Part shown: piece by piece, positions 1 through 6,010 of the stretch | Layout: each line of letters starts with the position of its first letter | Numbering within the stretch: position 1 is the stretch's first letter | Source of the DNA: Fidelibacterota bacterium | Lineage (GTDB): Bacteria; Fidelibacterota; Fidelibacteria; Fidelibacterales; Fidelibacteraceae | NCBI GenBank assembly: GCA_023134755.1 | Contig: JAGLUM010000449.1 | Coordinates: 1 to 6,672 of the forward strand | DNA: 6,672 bases | Reading direction: 5' to 3' | Position numbers and translations under genes: made by a program | The notes under the pieces: model-generated | Seen by the model: the letters and a program-made list of their open reading frames with translations, nothing else | Told to the model about the DNA's origin: nothing | Database searches by the model: none

Positions 1-222
1 ATTACCCATAAACCAGGGAAACTGCTGCAGATATAAGACATCTTCTCCAAACATTCCCATGGTATCATCAAATACATTATCAATTCCGTTGATGGCTGTT
101 CCCATCAGACTCACAGATAAAATACCAATAATAATACCCAGCATAGTCAAAAATGCCCGGCCTTTATTCTGGAAAACCGCCTTAAAACCTATCACGACAC
201 TTTCATATAATTGATTAAACAT
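1..222 (-). CDS. MacB-type ABC permease, N-terminal fragment (3' end outside window)
   Basis: Seventy-four codons of an open frame that runs to the window edge without a stop. The ATG at 222-220 comes two bases after the TAA of the ATPase gene, so the two are almost certainly translated together. The translation opens MFNQLYESVVIGFKAVFQNK and continues with RAFLTMLGIIIGILSVSLMG (about 23-42), the first membrane helix with the LTMLGIIIG signature common in MacB/FtsX-type permeases. After it comes the start of the periplasmic part (INGIDNVFDDTMGMFGEDVLYLQQFPW). The region after the helix should form the large periplasmic MacB_PCD domain, which is missing here, as are the other three expected helices. 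With the ATPase, adaptor and TolC-family protein it would complete a tripartite pump. Confidence 0.88.
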   Translation of the reverse strand, partial: MFNQLYESVVIGFKAVFQNKGRAFLTMLGIIIGILSVSLMGTAINGIDNVFDDTMGMFGEDVLYLQQFPWFMGN

Positions 223-224
223 AA

Positions 225-932
225 TTATTTCTTTTTGTTATCTTCGTTGATTTTTCCATCCAACATATGAATTACGCGATCTGCCCTGTTTGCAACATCA
301 TATTCATGGGTTACCAAAATAATGGTATTTCCCTGCTCATGCAGATCGCTTAATAATCCCATGATATCACGACCTGTTTTACTGTCCAGATTTCCTGTGG
401 GCTCATCGGCAAGAATGATTGACGGATTATTTACCAATGCACGAGCTACTGCTACGCGCTGACGCTGACCTCCGGATAATTCATTGGGGCGGTGATACAT
501 ACGGTCGGCAAGCTGCACCTTTTCCAGTGTAGCTTTTGCTCTTTCAATACGTTCGTGTTTCGGCACGCCGGCATAGATCAACGGCAGTTCGACATTGTGC
601 AGTGCCGTCATACGCGGTAGTAAATTGAAGGTCTGAAATACAAACCCGATTTTCTGATTCCGAATATAAGCCAGTTGATCGTCATTCGCAGTATCAGATA
701 TATCGCGATTTTCCTTATGAATGGACATTCCGTCAAGTTCGTAACTTCCTTGTGTAGGAGTATCCAAGCATCCGATAATGTTCATAAGTGTGGATTTTCC
801 GCTTCCCGAAGGACCCATAACGGAGAGATATTCGTTTTTTCCCACATCAAGATCAACTCCGTTGAGAGCATGAACATCAACCTTTCCGATATGATATATG
901 CGATAAATATTACGTAATTTTAATAGCAACAT
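225..932 (-). CDS. ABC transporter ATP-binding protein, MacB/LolD type
   Basis: 235-residue ATPase that powers the MacB-type permease encoded two bases downstream. All motifs are intact: Walker [10 protein letters not shown] (40-48), Q-loop Q100 in [11 protein letters not shown], signature LSGGQ (152-156), Walker B IILADEP (172-178), D-loop GNLD (180-183) and switch H209 in VTHE. The start ([23 protein letters not shown]) and the phrase [26 protein letters not shown] are hallmarks of the MacB/LolD/FtsE-like group that works with FtsX/MacB-type permeases. Compared with common members, residues ~72-85 ([14 protein letters not shown]) look about eight residues longer. In E. coli MacB this domain is fused to the permease; here it is a separate gene, as is frequent elsewhere. 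The neighbouring adaptor and TolC gene favour a MacB role over lipoprotein release by LolCDE. The ribosome site is AAAGGA, upstream of the ATG. Confidence 0.93.
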   Translation of the reverse strand: MLLLKLRNIYRIYHIGKVDVHALNGVDLDVGKNEYLSVMGPSGSGKSTLMNIIGCLDTPTQGSYELDGMSIHKENRDISDTANDDQLAYIRNQKIGFVFQTFNLLPRMTALHNVELPLIYAGVPKHERIERAKATLEKVQLADRMYHRPNELSGGQRQRVAVARALVNNPSIILADEPTGNLDSKTGRDIMGLLSDLHEQGNTIILVTHEYDVANRADRVIHMLDGKINEDNKKK

Positions 933-957
933 AATATATCCTTTTCCTTAAGCTGTC

Positions 958-2142
958 TTATTTTTTATTACGTTTCTTCTTTATGTCATTGATATCTTTT
1001 ACACCGGTACCGGTTTGAAGATCAAAGGTCAGTGCCTGATGGTTTCCGATAACAATGACATTACCTGTATCCAGGCCATTGAGAACCTCAAAATAGTCCT
1101 CGCTGTTAATACCCAGTTCAAGCGGAATGGCACGAACAGTATCTTCTGCCACGACAAAAACAACTTCAAGTAATTCCGGCTTTTCTTTTGTGTCCGGATC
1201 AATTTTCCTAACCTTATCTTCCGGCCGCACGGTAACAGCACGAATAGGAACAGCTATTACATTTTCTTTCCGATCAGTTAAAATTTCTACTGTTGCGTTC
1301 ATTCCTGAACGTATTTCATCCGGGATGTTAAGCATCTTTACTAAGACCTTAAAGTTTGTTACGGCATTTTGGGTGCCTGCACCGGTTGTTGTTGCCAACT
1401 GTGAAATTTCTGTTATAATACCCGGAAAAACTTGTTCAGCCAATGCATCAATTTCGATATCAACCGAATCGCCGTAGGTAACACGGACAATATCATTTTC
1501 ATTGACATCCACTTCTACTTCCATACCGGATAGATTGGCAACAGTCATTACAATATCCGCCTGAAAGGTGGATCCCATCGCAATTTCGCCCTGCTCTTTC
1601 CTTAGTCCGATAACGGTTCCGTCAATGGGCGCAACCAGGGTGGTTTTTCGCAAGTTGTCTTCTGCCTGTTTTGATCGGGCAACTGCTTGTTCAAGTGCGG
1701 CAACTGCCTGTTCATATTGTGATTTTGTCTGATCATATTGTGACTCACTGTAATTGTTTTCTTTATATAGTTCTTCAGCCCTTTTGTATTCTTTTTCGGC
1801 AACATATTTTGCTGATAGGCGGGAACGATAATAAGACTGCGCCTGATCAACTTCTGCCTCATAAATAACTTTATCTAGCTGGGCAAGTATCTCGCCCTTT
1901 TTAACTTTTTGGCCTTCCTCAACATGTAGTGATATAATTTCTCCGGATACGTTTGCTGAGATATTTACCTTAACTACGGGTTGCACATAGCCGGCTGCAT
2001 ATACTTTAGATTCAATGGTGTGCAAACGTACTTTTTCCATTTGTACACCAACTGCTTTTTTGTTGTCCTGTTTGAGTGTAAAAAACAGAAATACTGCTAA
2101 TACAACAACCATAGATATAATGATGATAAGTTTCTTCTTCAT
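958..2142 (-). CDS. Periplasmic adaptor (membrane fusion) protein, MacA/HlyD family
   Basis: 394-residue adaptor linking the inner-membrane MacB-type pump to the TolC-family channel. One N-terminal membrane anchor (residues 5-22) is preceded by lysines; no lipobox Cys is present. The split lipoyl-like domain is at ~58-91 (SANVSGEIISLHVEEGQKVKKGE) and ~166-190 (LVAPIDGTVIGLRKEQGEI). Between them lies a long helical hairpin (92-165) rich in Glu, Gln, Lys and Ala, the part that docks with TolC. A beta-barrel domain covers ~207-290 and the membrane-proximal domain ~295-375. The latter holds a charged insert (307-326, PEDKVRKIDPDTKEKPELLE) that may be a flexible loop. The C-terminus is strongly basic (KKKRNKK). 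The ribosome site is AGGAAG, starting in the preceding stop codon. The ATPase gene follows after 25 bases. MacA type is favoured over RND-type adaptors because the neighbours are a MacB-type ATPase and permease. Confidence 0.92.
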   Translation of the reverse strand: MKKKLIIIISMVVVLAVFLFFTLKQDNKKAVGVQMEKVRLHTIESKVYAAGYVQPVVKVNISANVSGEIISLHVEEGQKVKKGEILAQLDKVIYEAEVDQAQSYYRSRLSAKYVAEKEYKRAEELYKENNYSESQYDQTKSQYEQAVAALEQAVARSKQAEDNLRKTTLVAPIDGTVIGLRKEQGEIAMGSTFQADIVMTVANLSGMEVEVDVNENDIVRVTYGDSVDIEIDALAEQVFPGIITEISQLATTTGAGTQNAVTNFKVLVKMLNIPDEIRSGMNATVEILTDRKENVIAVPIRAVTVRPEDKVRKIDPDTKEKPELLEVVFVVAEDTVRAIPLELGINSEDYFEVLNGLDTGNVIVIGNHQALTFDLQTGTGVKDINDIKKKRNKK

Positions 2143-2150
2143 GTTTCTTC

Positions 2151-3377
2151 CTATTTTTTATTAATTAACTTATGTATTTCTGATTCTACCATTTTACGAG
2201 AATACTGCGCTTCAACCAATGAACTTTCCGCACTCAGGACAGAAATTTGTGCTTGCATTCTGTCTAAAATCGTCACTTTTCCAAGCCGGTACTGTTGATT
2301 GACAATTGAAAAATCACGCTGTGCTGATTTAAGTCGGCGTTTGTTAATATCAATCATCGCAGTATAGGTCTCAAATTGTGTATAATAATCCCGTAATTGT
2401 TGTTCAAGCAATCGCAAGGTATTGTCCAGAGTAATACGTGTCTGTTCTAATTCCAGCTTTTTCTGTTGTACGTTTTCGCGCCGTGATAAACCGTTAAACA
2501 GAGTCCAGCTTGCGGAAAGATTGACACTGTTTGTGGGGGTAAGCAGAGGGTCAAAGGTGTTTGTATAGCTGTATTGGCCCGATAAGCTCGGCAGATAAGC
2601 CTCTTTGGATGCATTCAGAACAACCTTGCTGATCTGCTCCTGCAATTGTGCAGATTCATAATCCGGATTCCGTTTTAGCATCATATCCCAAGCAATGTCA
2701 TATTGGGGAATATCAATATTATCTACATCTACATCAGCGACATCGAATCCTGTATTGGCGTCACGACCCAGTAAAATATTCATCGAACGAAGATAGCTAA
2801 TGTATAACTGTTTTTGTATCAGCAACTGTGATTCGAAATCTCCTTTTTGTACTTCTGATTTGAGCACATCTGATTCTGTAATGACCTTAAGTTTATACAT
2901 GGATCGGGTTTTTTTCAGGTTTTCCTCAGCGACAGCAATATTTCCTTCATAGACTTGAATAAGTGTTTTGGTACTCAAAATTCTAAAGTACAGAGTGCTG
3001 ACCTGGGTAGTAATATCGTTTTGGGTGCTGATGCTGGCCGCACGGTTTGCCTCACCTGTGATCTTTGCCGATTTTATACCGGAATATAATCCCGGGCGAT
3101 AGAAAGTTAAACCGGCACTGATGCCCATGCTCTGGCTCAAGTCCCAACTGTTTTGGCTTGAGGAACCAAGCCCGGATGACACCGATACGCTTGGCATGAT
3201 TGCGCTAAAGGATTGTTTTACTTTTGATTTCCCGATTTCAGATGATAACTGTCTCTGCTGGATCGTCGGGTTGTTTGTTTGTGCTATATCAATACACTGT
3301 TTCAGTGTGAGTGTTTCTGCAAATAAAAATGTTCCCAGAAACATTGATATGCATATCAATGTTGATTTGATTTTCAT
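2151..3377 (-). CDS. TolC-family outer-membrane efflux protein
   Basis: 408-residue outer-membrane channel subunit, expected to trimerise and carry substrate across the outer membrane for the adaptor and MacB-type pump encoded next. A signal peptide ends at FLFA (cleavage after A20). Two outer-membrane efflux (OEP) repeats follow, about residues 24-204 and 228-405. Each starts with a long helical stretch (LTLKQCIDIAQTNNPTI at 23; YDIAWDMMLKRNPDYESAQ at 226) and contains a barrel-strand segment (LTFYRPGLYSG at 90; SASWTLFNGLSRR at 288). The final helices carry the usual QYRLGKVTILDRMQAQ pattern (362-377). Length is close to the usual 400-470 for the family. It uses the ATG at 3377, not the overlapping GTG. 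The stop TAG is followed after eight bases by the adaptor ATG. It is not necessarily the orthologue of E. coli tolC, so no symbol is given. Confidence 0.92.
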   Translation of the reverse strand: MKIKSTLICISMFLGTFLFAETLTLKQCIDIAQTNNPTIQQRQLSSEIGKSKVKQSFSAIMPSVSVSSGLGSSSQNSWDLSQSMGISAGLTFYRPGLYSGIKSAKITGEANRAASISTQNDITTQVSTLYFRILSTKTLIQVYEGNIAVAEENLKKTRSMYKLKVITESDVLKSEVQKGDFESQLLIQKQLYISYLRSMNILLGRDANTGFDVADVDVDNIDIPQYDIAWDMMLKRNPDYESAQLQEQISKVVLNASKEAYLPSLSGQYSYTNTFDPLLTPTNSVNLSASWTLFNGLSRRENVQQKKLELEQTRITLDNTLRLLEQQLRDYYTQFETYTAMIDINKRRLKSAQRDFSIVNQQYRLGKVTILDRMQAQISVLSAESSLVEAQYSRKMVESEIHKLINKK

Positions 3378-3379
3378 TG

Positions 3380-3388
3380 TCACCTCTT
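3380..3388 (-). promoter_or_regulatory. Ribosome binding site that sets the TolC-family gene start
   Basis: AAGAGGTGA lies just before the ATG at 3377, with the GAGG core five bases away. An in-frame GTG at 3383 is embedded in this site and would lack any upstream ribosome site, so it is rejected as the start. The arrangement copies the one in front of the lipoprotein gene. Confidence 0.7.
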
Positions 3389-3404
3389 GGACGTTATTTT
3401 TTTA

Positions 3405-3431
3405 ATTATAATTCGATATCTTCACTCTCAA
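3405..3431 (-). promoter_or_regulatory. Possible internal sigma70-type promoter before the TolC-family gene
   Basis: A perfect TATAAT (3410-3405) has TTGAGA (3431-3426, five of six matches to TTGACA) fifteen bases upstream. This would place a start of transcription near 3398 and give a leader of about 20 bases before the ATG at 3377. The spacer is one to two bases short, the region is AT-rich and overlaps the end of the preceding gene, so chance is a real possibility. If genuine, it would let the tripartite pump be made without the upstream genes. Confidence 0.25.
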
Positions 3432-4227
3432 TTTTTACAATTTTACCGATACCTGCTTTATCGAAATTTACTGTGTGGGCATCTCCCATATATTTAACGG
3501 TGCCCAGACCTGCAATTTCAACATTAATGCTTTCTCTTGCATATACCTCTGCATTGCACACACCGGCAATTTCAATTGTGACATTATCAGAGATAAATTT
3601 ATACGCTTCGATAGTCCCTGCACCGGCACATTCAACATTAAAATTTGTAGATGATCCGCGCAGTTCCAAATTGCAAGCACCGGCAATTTCGACATTAAAA
3701 TCCTGTACATACAGATCAGCATCTAAATGTAGCGCCCCGGCAACTTCAAGATTCAATTCTTCTGATTCGAACGGCTGGGCTGTTGTTATATTACATTCAC
3801 CGATAACCGTTATTTCATCAAGGTCATCAACTGACAAGTGTACATTTAGTATCTTTTTATTGTTGGGCCATTTGATGCGGCTTCCGCTTATTACGGCATA
3901 TGAGGATATCCGATCAATGTCGCTTTCAATGTGAAACTCTTCGCTGCGGTTTGGGTTCAAAATATACAGTATTAACATATCGTCAATAATTTCCGCACGA
4001 AACAGACTCATGAGACTCTCATAGGTTTCCACGTCGGCCCTGTTCCCTTCATTTTGGTCAATAACGATGTTCATAGGCCCGGCGATCATTAACTTTGTGA
4101 AGTTATCAAGATCGATGGTTTCTTTTACAACTTCTCCGCTGACTTTAATTCGTGGGAGGTCATTTGATTCAATGACACAACCAAACAATAAAAGTGTAAT
4201 TAGAAGGGGAAATAGTATTTTTTTCAT
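3406..4227 (-). CDS. GIN-domain (DUF2807) lipoprotein, paralogue of the upstream ladder protein
   Basis: 273-residue predicted lipoprotein. The N-terminus MKKILFPLLI... ends in a lipobox (LLLFGC, acylated C17), so it should be membrane-anchored on the periplasmic side or at the outer membrane. Residues ~36-140 match the DUF2807 N-terminal half and align with the upstream paralogue (NFTKLMIAGPMNIVI; ETYESL against ETYKSI). Residues 141-262 form a ladder of seven rungs with glycines at 143, 164, 182, 202, 222, 240 and 259. The motif is AGxCN or AGxGT, not GASD. Cysteines at 145, 185, 200 and 224 fall in or beside the rung motif. The ATG at 4227 is preferred over an in-frame GTG at 4236, because that GTG is part of the AAAGGTGA ribosome site, five bases before the ATG. 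The gap to the preceding gene is 29 bases. Role unknown; location beside its paralogue and two exporters points to an envelope function. Confidence 0.85.
   Translation of the reverse strand: MKKILFPLLITLLLFGCVIESNDLPRIKVSGEVVKETIDLDNFTKLMIAGPMNIVIDQNEGNRADVETYESLMSLFRAEIIDDMLILYILNPNRSEEFHIESDIDRISSYAVISGSRIKWPNNKKILNVHLSVDDLDEITVIGECNITTAQPFESEELNLEVAGALHLDADLYVQDFNVEIAGACNLELRGSSTNFNVECAGAGTIEAYKFISDNVTIEIAGVCNAEVYARESINVEIAGLGTVKYMGDAHTVNFDKAGIGKIVKIESEDIEL
3442..3807 (-). repeat. Seven-rung tandem repeat (AGxCN/AGxGT ladder)
   Basis: Coding repeat of 54-63 bases per unit inside the GIN-domain lipoprotein gene. Several units are still alike at DNA level: on the plus strand, near-identical blocks begin with caccggca at 3561, 3621 and 3678, with looser copies near 3509 and 3736. 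The 3621 and 3678 blocks differ at 4 of 25 bases by eye. They encode the FNVE[IC]AGA-type beta strand and turn. Confidence 0.75.
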
Positions 4228-4232
4228 TTTTG

Positions 4233-4240
4233 TCACCTTT
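4233..4240 (-). promoter_or_regulatory. Ribosome binding site that sets the lipoprotein start
   Basis: AAAGGTGA, five bases before the ATG at 4227. The GTG inside it opens the same frame three codons earlier but has no ribosome site of its own at a proper distance, so the ATG is chosen. Confidence 0.75.
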
Positions 4241-4256
4241 CCAAATTTATATTTTG

Positions 4257-5159
4257 TTATTTACTTTTTATGGATGAAATACCGGATACATTAAATGATG
4301 TTTGTTGCGGACTGCCGGTATAATAGACGGATGATGCACCTGAGCATGATACTGTAAGTGATTTCGTAACATACAAACGGCTGTCGCTACTCCCGGAAGC
4401 ATCAATAACTATTGTTTCGGTTTTTAGATCACTTGCTTTTAAATCAGAGGATCCGCTTAAATTCGCTTTTAAATAGGTGCTGTTGCCTTTGACTTTAAAA
4501 TCGGATGAGCCGTGGGCACTAATATTCAGGCTTTCTGCGTTGACGTCCAAATTAAAATCAGAGGATCCGGAGGCGATCAGTTTCACGGTGGGTGCTTTTA
4601 TATGCACGTTAGCATCGCTTGCGCCGCTGGCATTGATATAAACTGTCTCTGCTTCTAATGTACTGCCTTTTATATCGCTGGCACCAGAGGTGTTGATCTT
4701 GATATTTGTACCCGTAATCTTTTTCAGTACGAGATCACTGGCACCGCTGGCGTCAATTTTCAAGTCACCTACATGAAAATCGGTTTGCATATACAGATCA
4801 CAAGCACCTGATAATTTAAGTTCTTCAAGATCCTTTACGGTTATATAAAGTTTTAATATCTTGTCACGGTTCAACCAGCTAATACGGTTAACTTTGCGAT
4901 CTAATGCAATAACCAAACCATCACTTGTTTGTTTCACGTTAACATACGGTATAATGCTTTTGTAAGTTTCAATAACAAGTTTTTCTTCATCACCCTGACT
5001 CAGGTACACATCAAATTGTGTGCGGACCGTAAGATCGGTAAATGGATTTACTTGTACATTTTTCATTTGAATGGGTCCGGTAGCCGTCAGTTTCATAGCG
5101 AAACCCATACCGGCCAGCATAAGGGAAAGAAAAATAATAATTGATTTGTTCTGTTTCAT
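4257..5159 (-). CDS. Exported GIN-domain (DUF2807) beta-helix protein with GASD/GSSD ladder
   Basis: 300-residue protein of the 'head GIN domain / putative auto-transporter adhesin' family (DUF2807). Residues 1-21 look like a signal peptide: basic start, hydrophobic core 7-18, and a GFA box suggesting cleavage after A21. Residues ~34-115 match the family N-terminus (PFTDLTVRTQFDVYLSQGDEE, then ETYKSIIPYV). From 117 to 296 the chain is a ladder of ten rungs, each with [SH]G[AS]SD or a variant, with glycines at 118, 139, 159, 179, 198, 217, 236, 256, 274 and 293 (period 18-21). This is the pattern of a right-handed parallel beta-helix. Rung 1 has Cys in the motif (GACD); the last two lack the Asp (GASS, GISS), as expected of a cap. 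No catalytic residues are seen. The start ATG sits behind AGGAG that shares bases with the upstream stop. It acts in the periplasm or on the surface; its molecular function is unknown. Confidence is high for family and low for role. Confidence 0.88.
   Translation of the reverse strand: MKQNKSIIIFLSLMLAGMGFAMKLTATGPIQMKNVQVNPFTDLTVRTQFDVYLSQGDEEKLVIETYKSIIPYVNVKQTSDGLVIALDRKVNRISWLNRDKILKLYITVKDLEELKLSGACDLYMQTDFHVGDLKIDASGASDLVLKKITGTNIKINTSGASDIKGSTLEAETVYINASGASDANVHIKAPTVKLIASGSSDFNLDVNAESLNISAHGSSDFKVKGNSTYLKANLSGSSDLKASDLKTETIVIDASGSSDSRLYVTKSLTVSCSGASSVYYTGSPQQTSFNVSGISSIKSK
4272..4811 (-). repeat. Ten-rung protein-level tandem repeat (GASD/GSSD ladder)
   Basis: Coding repeat of about 57-63 bases per unit within the first GIN-domain gene. 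Rungs 1-4 carry GACD or GASD, rungs 5-8 carry GSSD, and rungs 9-10 carry GASS and GISS. A 15-base exact match (4441-4455 and 4555-4569) lies 114 bases apart, exactly two rungs, which suggests internal duplication or conversion. Other units agree mainly at protein level. Confidence 0.8.
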
Positions 5160-5168
5160 GGTACTCTC

Positions 5169-5996
5169 CTACATTTCTGTTCTTTTGTATCGATAAATAA
5201 AGGTTGCTCCTATATAACATGCTCCGGCAAAAAGGACACCCAACAGTAGATTATAGTCACCCAGTGCATATTTCAGACCTAATTCTCCGTTCATACCTAT
5301 ATTGCCCATCATCGCGACTAAATTGGTGAAAATATTTGGCAGGGAGATCGTATTTCGAAACAGTTCTTCAATGAGATAAAATATCAGTTCAATAATTCCC
5401 AGTAGGGCTGTACCTTTTATGAAGGCATTGTTATTAAATATCGAGGAAAAGAAGTAATACAAACTTCCAAAGATCAAGCATACTTTCAAATATGTAATGA
5501 TGCCCAGTAACATGCCGTACAGAGCAGATCCCGGGTAAAATCCACCTATCGTCCAAGCGGAAGCAATGGCTGTAATAATGGCAACAACAAAACCAACAAT
5601 GAATAACAGAACCGTACCGGCATATACATGCATAAGATATTTTGCGGCGCTGCAGGTCCAGATATTTATAGGTTGGCAGCGGTAAAATAATTCACAATCA
5701 AGTTCTTTTTCTTTGGATAAACTGTTTTGGGCGCTCATTAGCATAAAAAGCGCAAAGACAAACGCAATAAACGCCATGGCACCATACATGCCGATCTTTA
5801 CACCATCCTGGATGTCTTCATAATCAAAAGCCATATTAAAGAATCCAACCTGTATTTCATCCCAGTTGGCGATCATGGCTGTGAGGGCAATGATCAGCAC
5901 CAGCAAGGTAATACCCGCAATTATCCAGACCGGTAGCCAATATGCAGACTTGCGTTTCAGGTATTCCGTTTTGATCAATGTTATAAAATGTGACAT
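5169..5996 (-). CDS. ABC-2 type transporter permease (partner of the YtrB-like ATPase)
   Basis: Integral inner-membrane protein of 275 residues that probably pairs with the ATPase encoded just upstream. Six hydrophobic segments are visible, at roughly residues 22-43, 70-89, 121-147, 158-186, 192-212 and 248-270. The stretch between helices 2 and 3 (SKEKELDCELFYRCQPI, 94-110, then KYLMHV) fits the usual ABC-2 permease pattern of a charged turn followed by 'LPxS...K', which contacts the ATPase. A basic C-terminus (YRYKRTEM) suits a cytoplasmic end. The ATG has a good ribosome site (AGGAAG, six bases upstream). The stop TAG is merged with the ribosome site of the next gene, so the two are translationally close. 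The substrate cannot be told from sequence; related systems handle peptide antibiotics or are induced by cell-wall inhibitors. Confidence 0.85.
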   Translation of the reverse strand: MSHFITLIKTEYLKRKSAYWLPVWIIAGITLLVLIIALTAMIANWDEIQVGFFNMAFDYEDIQDGVKIGMYGAMAFIAFVFALFMLMSAQNSLSKEKELDCELFYRCQPINIWTCSAAKYLMHVYAGTVLLFIVGFVVAIITAIASAWTIGGFYPGSALYGMLLGIITYLKVCLIFGSLYYFFSSIFNNNAFIKGTALLGIIELIFYLIEELFRNTISLPNIFTNLVAMMGNIGMNGELGLKYALGDYNLLLGVLFAGACYIGATFIYRYKRTEM

Positions 5997-6010
5997 AATA
6001 TTCTTCCTAT

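Noticed and set aside
225..932. LolD (lipoprotein-releasing ATPase) as the specific identity
   Set aside because: The motifs are shared by LolD and MacB ATPases, but the adjacent adaptor and TolC-family genes and the single downstream MacB-like permease favour a MacB-type pump.
933..957. CTTAAG palindrome and T-rich run between the adaptor and ATPase genes as a terminator
   Set aside because: The stem would be only a few AT-rich pairs with no GC-rich hairpin, and the next gene of the same pump follows after 25 bases with its own ribosome site.
1127..1477. 116-codon plus-strand open frame opposite the adaptor gene
   Set aside because: It is wholly antisense to a clear MacA/HlyD-type gene. 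The Ser/Thr-rich, low-complexity translation looks like a shadow of the real frame.
1602..1862. 86-codon minus-strand frame inside the adaptor gene
   Set aside because: It is an alternate frame of the coiled-coil hairpin; the Asn/Gln/Lys-rich repetitive product reflects the helical repeat codons, not a gene.
3377..3934. 185-codon open frame on the plus strand opposite the lipoprotein gene
   Set aside because: It lies antisense to a well-supported DUF2807 gene. Its openness follows from the repeated codons of the ladder, its protein has no recognisable domain and it lacks a convincing ribosome site.
4272..4811. Regular repeats that could be mistaken for a CRISPR array
   Set aside because: The period of ~57-63 bases lies in frame within one long coding region, units are not near-identical at DNA level, and the pattern is explained by beta-helix rungs.
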